From Desulfobacula sp. (GTDB lineage: Bacteria; Desulfobacterota; Desulfobacteria; Desulfobacterales; Desulfobacteraceae), in assembly GCF_021107415.1 (NCBI RefSeq), contig NZ_JAIOSW010000129.1, positions 1-9,476 of the forward strand: 9,476 bases of DNA, written 5' to 3'. Of this stretch, positions 6,537 to 9,476 are shown piece by piece. Each line of letters starts with the position of its first letter. The stretch's first letter is position 1. A model generated the notes under the pieces. That model made no database searches and was not told where the DNA came from. It saw nothing but the letters and a program-made list of their open reading frames with translations. A program made the translations under genes and the position numbers.

Positions 6537-7283
6537 TTATTCTTTTATACTGAACCGCCACGCACAAAACCATTCCTCCGGATGTTCATCCGGCGGACAT
6601 CCGATACATTCGGTTATAATTCTTTTATCAATAGCACTTGCAAAATAGGCATATTCAACCAGCCCAGCCGATTTACAAGGATAATCATCCAATTTTTTTC
6701 TTTTTCTTGCAGACTGAACCCTGCAATCATTCATCTGGAATACAAAACTTTGGGGACCTTCGTCAACAACAGATTGCTCATTAATGAATGAGTACATCCT
6801 GAAATATAACGCTTTTTTTAGTCCTTCCAACCCGCACTGATCATCCAGCTTCAAAAGTCTTTTAATGGCAAATGCTTCATAGGGTGAAAACTGAGCCCAA
6901 CAGGAATCATTACACCGTTTGGCATCGTTCATTCCATTATCAAATTCAACCGCCTGAAACCATACGCCGTCATTCACCAGCCAGTTTTTTGACACAGCAC
7001 CCAAAAGGGCTTCAAATTTTTCTTCCTGCATTTCCTTCAATGCTTTAGGCAAACCATCTTCAAGCTCAAAACCCAAAACATCTGAAAACCTTTTTAATCC
7101 GATTGAAACACTTTTTTCCGTCGCTTTTTCAAGAACCTCCAGGGCCTTGTCCATGCCCATCTGATGCCTGACTTCAGTAAACCAAAAACCATAGTGAACT
7201 ACAATTCTAGTTAACATGTCAACAATTAATCTTGCTTTCAAAGTTTTATCCAAACTTGAAGGATCAAAATTTTCATCTTCCAT
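6537..7283 (-). CDS. Cysteine-rich cytosolic protein, DUF6125-like
   Basis: A 248-residue protein with no signal peptide or membrane segment, first gene of the operon. I match it from memory to the DUF6125 group, related in look to L-2-amino-thiazoline-4-carboxylic acid hydrolase-like proteins; this is tentative. Conserved-looking blocks are VVHYGFWFTEVRHQMGM (28-44), NDGVWFQAVEFDNGMNDAKR (104-123), QMNDCRVQSARKRK (183-196) and CIGCPPDEHPEEWFCAWRF (226-244). Cys187, Cys203, Cys226, Cys229 and Cys240 plus the His residues could bind a metal. The start at 7283 is preferred: AAGGA lies about 10-12 nt ahead, and the longer frame from TTG at 7370 would begin inside a -35 promoter box and adds 29 residues unlike the rest. 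It sits 35 bp before the carboxyltransferase gene, suggesting a role tied to the enzyme or its CoA substrates; the actual activity is unknown. Confidence 0.82.
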   Translation of the reverse strand: MEDENFDPSSLDKTLKARLIVDMLTRIVVHYGFWFTEVRHQMGMDKALEVLEKATEKSVSIGLKRFSDVLGFELEDGLPKALKEMQEEKFEALLGAVSKNWLVNDGVWFQAVEFDNGMNDAKRCNDSCWAQFSPYEAFAIKRLLKLDDQCGLEGLKKALYFRMYSFINEQSVVDEGPQSFVFQMNDCRVQSARKRKKLDDYPCKSAGLVEYAYFASAIDKRIITECIGCPPDEHPEEWFCAWRFSIKE

Positions 7284-7341
7284 AGACTCACTTCCTTTTT
7301 TAAATAATCTTAACACATTAGTATTATTAGACGTTCTGCCG

Positions 7342-7370
7342 ACATTAGTCCAAGATTTGCTCATTGTCAA
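7342..7370 (-). promoter_or_regulatory. Predicted sigma70-type promoter of the carboxyltransferase operon
   Basis: On the minus strand a perfect -35 box TTGACA (7370-7365) is followed after 17 nt by TAATGT (7347-7342), which keeps the key T, A and final T of the -10 consensus. The expected transcript begins near 7335, leaving a leader of about 50 nt before the ATG at 7283. This is the only good promoter seen for the five minus-strand genes. Confidence 0.55.
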
Positions 7371-7410
7371 GATTTGATTACAATATAGCTATGGTTAAGC
7401 CAACAAACCA

Positions 7411-7439
7411 TTGTACTCGTGAATAAAATATTCTATCTT
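7411..7439 (+). promoter_or_regulatory. Weak candidate promoter for the MoaD/ThiS-like gene
   Basis: TTGTAC (7411-7416) and TATCTT (7434-7439) are 17 nt apart, with the gene start 60 nt further on. The -35 element matches only its first three bases, and the DNA is AT-rich, so chance is a real alternative. A promoter is needed somewhere here because the gene diverges from the operon on its left. Confidence 0.3.
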
Positions 7440-7499
7440 AGAACAATGAAAGCAAACTAAATTATAAAAAAACAAACGTTTAACTAAGGCTATATAAAA

Positions 7500-7772
7500 A
7501 TGAGCATAAAAATACATATACATGTTACCCATCGCCGGCATACAAATGGGCAAAAAACAATAGAAGTTGAAGGAACCTCTGTTGGTGAAGCATTAAACAA
7601 TTTTGTTGCCCTTTATCCGGGAATAGAAAACGAATTATTCGATAAAAAAGGAAAATTGCTCCATTATATTGAAATCTACCTGAACAAAGAGAGCGCATAT
7701 CCCGGGGAGTTGGTAAAAAAGGTGAACGATGGCGATGAAATCCAGATTATTACCTTTCTTGCCGGCGGGTGA
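7500..7772 (+). CDS. MoaD/ThiS-family ubiquitin-like sulfur carrier protein
   Basis: A 90-residue beta-grasp protein ending in LAGG. The C-terminal Gly-Gly is the site that E1-like enzymes adenylate and turn into a thiocarboxylate to deliver sulfur for molybdopterin, thiamine, tungsten cofactor, cysteine or other products. The pattern fits: a first strand IKIHIHVTHRRHTNG, a conserved TSVGEALNNFVALYPGIENELFD helix region, IEIYLNKE, and the end VNDGDEIQIITFLAGG with the D-G-D-E motif shared by MoaD and ThiS. AAGG lies 10 nt before the ATG. No partner (ThiF/MoeB, MoaE, ThiG, cysteine synthase or aldehyde ferredoxin oxidoreductase) is encoded in the window, so the pathway cannot be named. Transcribed away from the carboxyltransferase operon. 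Confidence 0.88.
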   Translation: MSIKIHIHVTHRRHTNGQKTIEVEGTSVGEALNNFVALYPGIENELFDKKGKLLHYIEIYLNKESAYPGELVKKVNDGDEIQIITFLAGG

Positions 7773-7821
7773 TAAAAAAAGCGCTGTGCAAGGAATAACT
7801 TATTATGTTTTCAGTCATTTC

Positions 7822-7851
7822 TTGACTTGAATCTGATTTAAAGAGTATTAT
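7822..7851 (+). promoter_or_regulatory. Predicted sigma70-type promoter of the NMT1-domain sensor gene
   Basis: TTGACT (7822-7827) and TATTAT (7846-7851) each match the consensus in five of six bases and are 18 nt apart. The start codon at 7922 is about 65 nt past the expected transcription start. It suggests the sensor gene is expressed apart from the sulfur-carrier gene that ends at 7772. Confidence 0.5.
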
Positions 7852-7921
7852 GTAGATAAAAGAAAATTATTCAAGTGCATTGAGATTTTTTGATACCCTT
7901 AAAGGATTTTTTTAATCAGTT

Positions 7922-9476
7922 ATGATTGAATTAAATCGACATTATATATTTTTAATATTGATGTGGGGTCTTGTCTTTTTCAGTCCTTTGACCGGGCCTG
8001 CGGCCTATGCGAAAAACCAAAATACAGAACGTCTTGTGCTTCAGCTTAAATGGAAGCACCAATTCCAGTTTGCAGGATATTATGCAGCAATTGAAAAAGG
8101 CTTTTACAAAGAAGCCGGCCTGGAAGTTATTCTAAAAGAGAGAAAGCCGGGCATGAGCTATACTGATGAAATTTTTTCGGGGAATGCCGATTATGGGATT
8201 GGCATGTCGAGCCTTTTACTTGAAAGGCACAAAGGCAAGCCGGTTGTCGTTCTTGCTGTGGTCTTGCAACATTCGCCTGAAATTATAATTGTTCGTAAAG
8301 ATTCCGGGATCATCTCCCCCCATGATCTGGTCGGAAAAAAAATAATGCTGCACCCCAAGGGAAATATCGAGTCCCGGGCAATGTTCCTGAACGAAGGTCT
8401 CCCACTTGAACAGCTTAAAATTATTGATCATTCCTGGGATATAAATGATCTGATTGAAAAAAAGGTTGATGCGGCCGCAGGCTATCTTACGGATATGCCG
8501 TTTATTCTTCAAAATCGGGGTGTTTCTTATAATATAATTCGTCCGCTGACATATGGTATCGACTTTTACGGGGACTGTTTGTTCACATCGGAAAAAGAAA
8601 TCAAGGATCGCCCAAAGAGGGTTAAGTCCTTTCTTGAAGCGAGTTTGCAAGGGTGGGATTATGCAATGAAACATCCTGAACAAATCACTGAGTTGATTTT
8701 AAAAAAATATCGTTCAAAGCTTTCAAGAGATGCCCTCCTTTTTGAAGCAAATGCCATACAGGAACTGATGCAACCCAAATTCATCCCGATAGGACATATG
8801 AATTTTGGCCGGTGGAAACATATTGCAGATACTTTTGTGAAATTGAACATGCTTCTCCCTGAATACTCTTTGAAAGAATTTCTTTACGACCCGAATCTTC
8901 TGCCCAATTATGACAGGCTGATTAAGGCAGTTTGGATTCTATCAGGTGTAATATTGCTAATCATTATTTTCGCTGTATCTTTATTATTTTTTAACCGGAA
9001 ACTAAACGAAATAGTTACGGAACGAACAGAACATCTTTCTATGGAAATCACTGATCGCAAGCGGTCGGAGGAGGTCAACAAAGTACTGTTTGCCGTTTCA
9101 AATGCGGTGAATACCACCCACAATTTAAAAGAACTCTTTGGATCCATCCATCATTCATTAGGCAGCATCATTGATGTTACCAACTTTTTTATTGCCATGG
9201 TGGATATAAAAAAACGCACCCTGTATTTTCCATATCATGTGGATACAGAGGATAATGATTTTTCTCCAATCACAGAGTTTGATACGAATGATTCCTTAAC
9301 CGGTTTAGTCGTTTCCAAGCGCAGACCTGTTTTATTGAAAAAAAAGGAGCTTGAAAAACGAGCAAGCCAAAATGGTGTATGGGGTCCCACACCTCTGATT
9401 TGGATGGGAGCCCCCTTAATTGTTAAAGATGAGGTTATCGGAGTGGTGGCTGTCCAGAGCTATTTAAATTCCAGTC
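7922..9476 (+). CDS. Membrane sensor: NMT1/THI5-like binding domain, TM helix, GAF domain (3' end outside window)
   Basis: The first 518 codons of a signalling protein, open to the right edge. Residues 1-30 form a signal peptide (hydrophobic 8-21, cleavage likely after AYA at 30). Residues 37-325 are an NMT1/THI5-like periplasmic binding domain, recognisable from LKWKHQFQFAGYYAAIEKGF, then YKEAGLEV, and SGNADYGIGMSSLLLERHKG. One transmembrane helix lies at about 334-357, then a charged, coiled-coil-like linker (360-385) and a GAF-type domain from about 386 onward, ending at GAPLIVKDEVIGVVAVQSY, the typical last strands of GAF. The output domain, likely histidine kinase or GGDEF, lies beyond the window. 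Proteins with this design are taken to sense a small periplasmic ligand, thiamine-precursor-like in the best known relatives. A TAA at 7913-7915 fixes the start at 7922; AAAGGA at 7901-7906 is 15 nt away, so translation initiation may be weak. Confidence 0.88.
   Translation, partial: MIELNRHYIFLILMWGLVFFSPLTGPAAYAKNQNTERLVLQLKWKHQFQFAGYYAAIEKGFYKEAGLEVILKERKPGMSYTDEIFSGNADYGIGMSSLLLERHKGKPVVVLAVVLQHSPEIIIVRKDSGIISPHDLVGKKIMLHPKGNIESRAMFLNEGLPLEQLKIIDHSWDINDLIEKKVDAAAGYLTDMPFILQNRGVSYNIIRPLTYGIDFYGDCLFTSEKEIKDRPKRVKSFLEASLQGWDYAMKHPEQITELILKKYRSKLSRDALLFEANAIQELMQPKFIPIGHMNFGRWKHIADTFVKLNMLLPEYSLKEFLYDPNLLPNYDRLIKAVWILSGVILLIIIFAVSLLFFNRKLNEIVTERTEHLSMEITDRKRSEEVNKVLFAVSNAVNTTHNLKELFGSIHHSLGSIIDVTNFFIAMVDIKKRTLYFPYHVDTEDNDFSPITEFDTNDSLTGLVVSKRRPVLLKKKELEKRASQNGVWGPTPLIWMGAPLIVKDEVIGVVAVQSYLNSS

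Noticed and set aside
6259..6648. 129-codon + strand frame across the carboxyltransferase start and the preceding gene's end
   Set aside because: Spans the boundary of two solid minus-strand genes and reads as low-complexity Phe/Ser/Leu sequence, typical of an antisense shadow.
7385..7392. ATAGCTAT palindrome in the divergent intergenic region
   Set aside because: Only 8 bp in AT-rich DNA; expected by chance and not placed at a clear operator position.
7773..7821. Possible terminator after the sulfur-carrier gene
   Set aside because: GCGC and a run of A are present, but no stem-loop followed by T residues can be drawn.
8216..8683. 155-codon - strand frame under the sensor gene
   Set aside because: Antisense to the NMT1-like domain, which has convincing family motifs; the minus frame shows none.

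Overview
The window looks like a piece of an anaerobic, probably sulfate-reducing Desulfobacterota genome (Desulfobacteraceae-like). This rests on gene content, not on a marker gene: a biotin-dependent methylmalonyl-CoA/oxaloacetate carboxyltransferase operon, a cysteine-rich cytosolic protein of a type I associate with this group, and an NMT1-domain sensor protein. Base composition is AT-rich, most strongly at the left edge.

Left part (1-1885, + strand): the 3' end of an unrecognised gene, then a PaaI-type hotdog thioesterase and a short secreted solute-binding-like protein 7 bp behind it. Behind that is a start-less fragment of 57 codons resembling the C-terminus of DUF2867 proteins, probably a gene remnant.

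Centre (1907-7283, - strand): one apparent operon of five genes, read right to left from a promoter with a perfect -35 box. The order is: DUF6125-like cysteine-rich protein; carboxyltransferase beta subunit of the MmdA / transcarboxylase 12S type; a 71-residue protein resembling the C-terminal part of OadG/MmdD-type subunits; a fused 5S carboxyltransferase plus biotin carrier protein (OadA type); and a protein with a zinc ribbon at each end. The two large enzymes can together move CO2 between methylmalonyl-CoA and pyruvate/oxaloacetate through the carrier's biotin. No biotin carboxylase and no membrane decarboxylase beta subunit is encoded in the window, so soluble methylmalonyl-CoA:pyruvate transcarboxylase is the most economical reading, as used in propionate metabolism. 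A perfect 13-bp inverted repeat sits between the last two genes and overlaps the ribosome binding site of the zinc-ribbon gene.

Right part (7400-9476, + strand): divergent from the operon lies a lone MoaD/ThiS-like sulfur-carrier protein ending in Gly-Gly. It is followed, behind its own good sigma70-type promoter, by the first 518 codons of a membrane sensor with a secreted NMT1/THI5-like binding domain, one transmembrane helix and a GAF domain. It runs off the window before any output domain.

No tRNA, rRNA, CRISPR array, insertion sequence or convincing intrinsic terminator was seen. No gene-free stretch exceeds about 210 bp.
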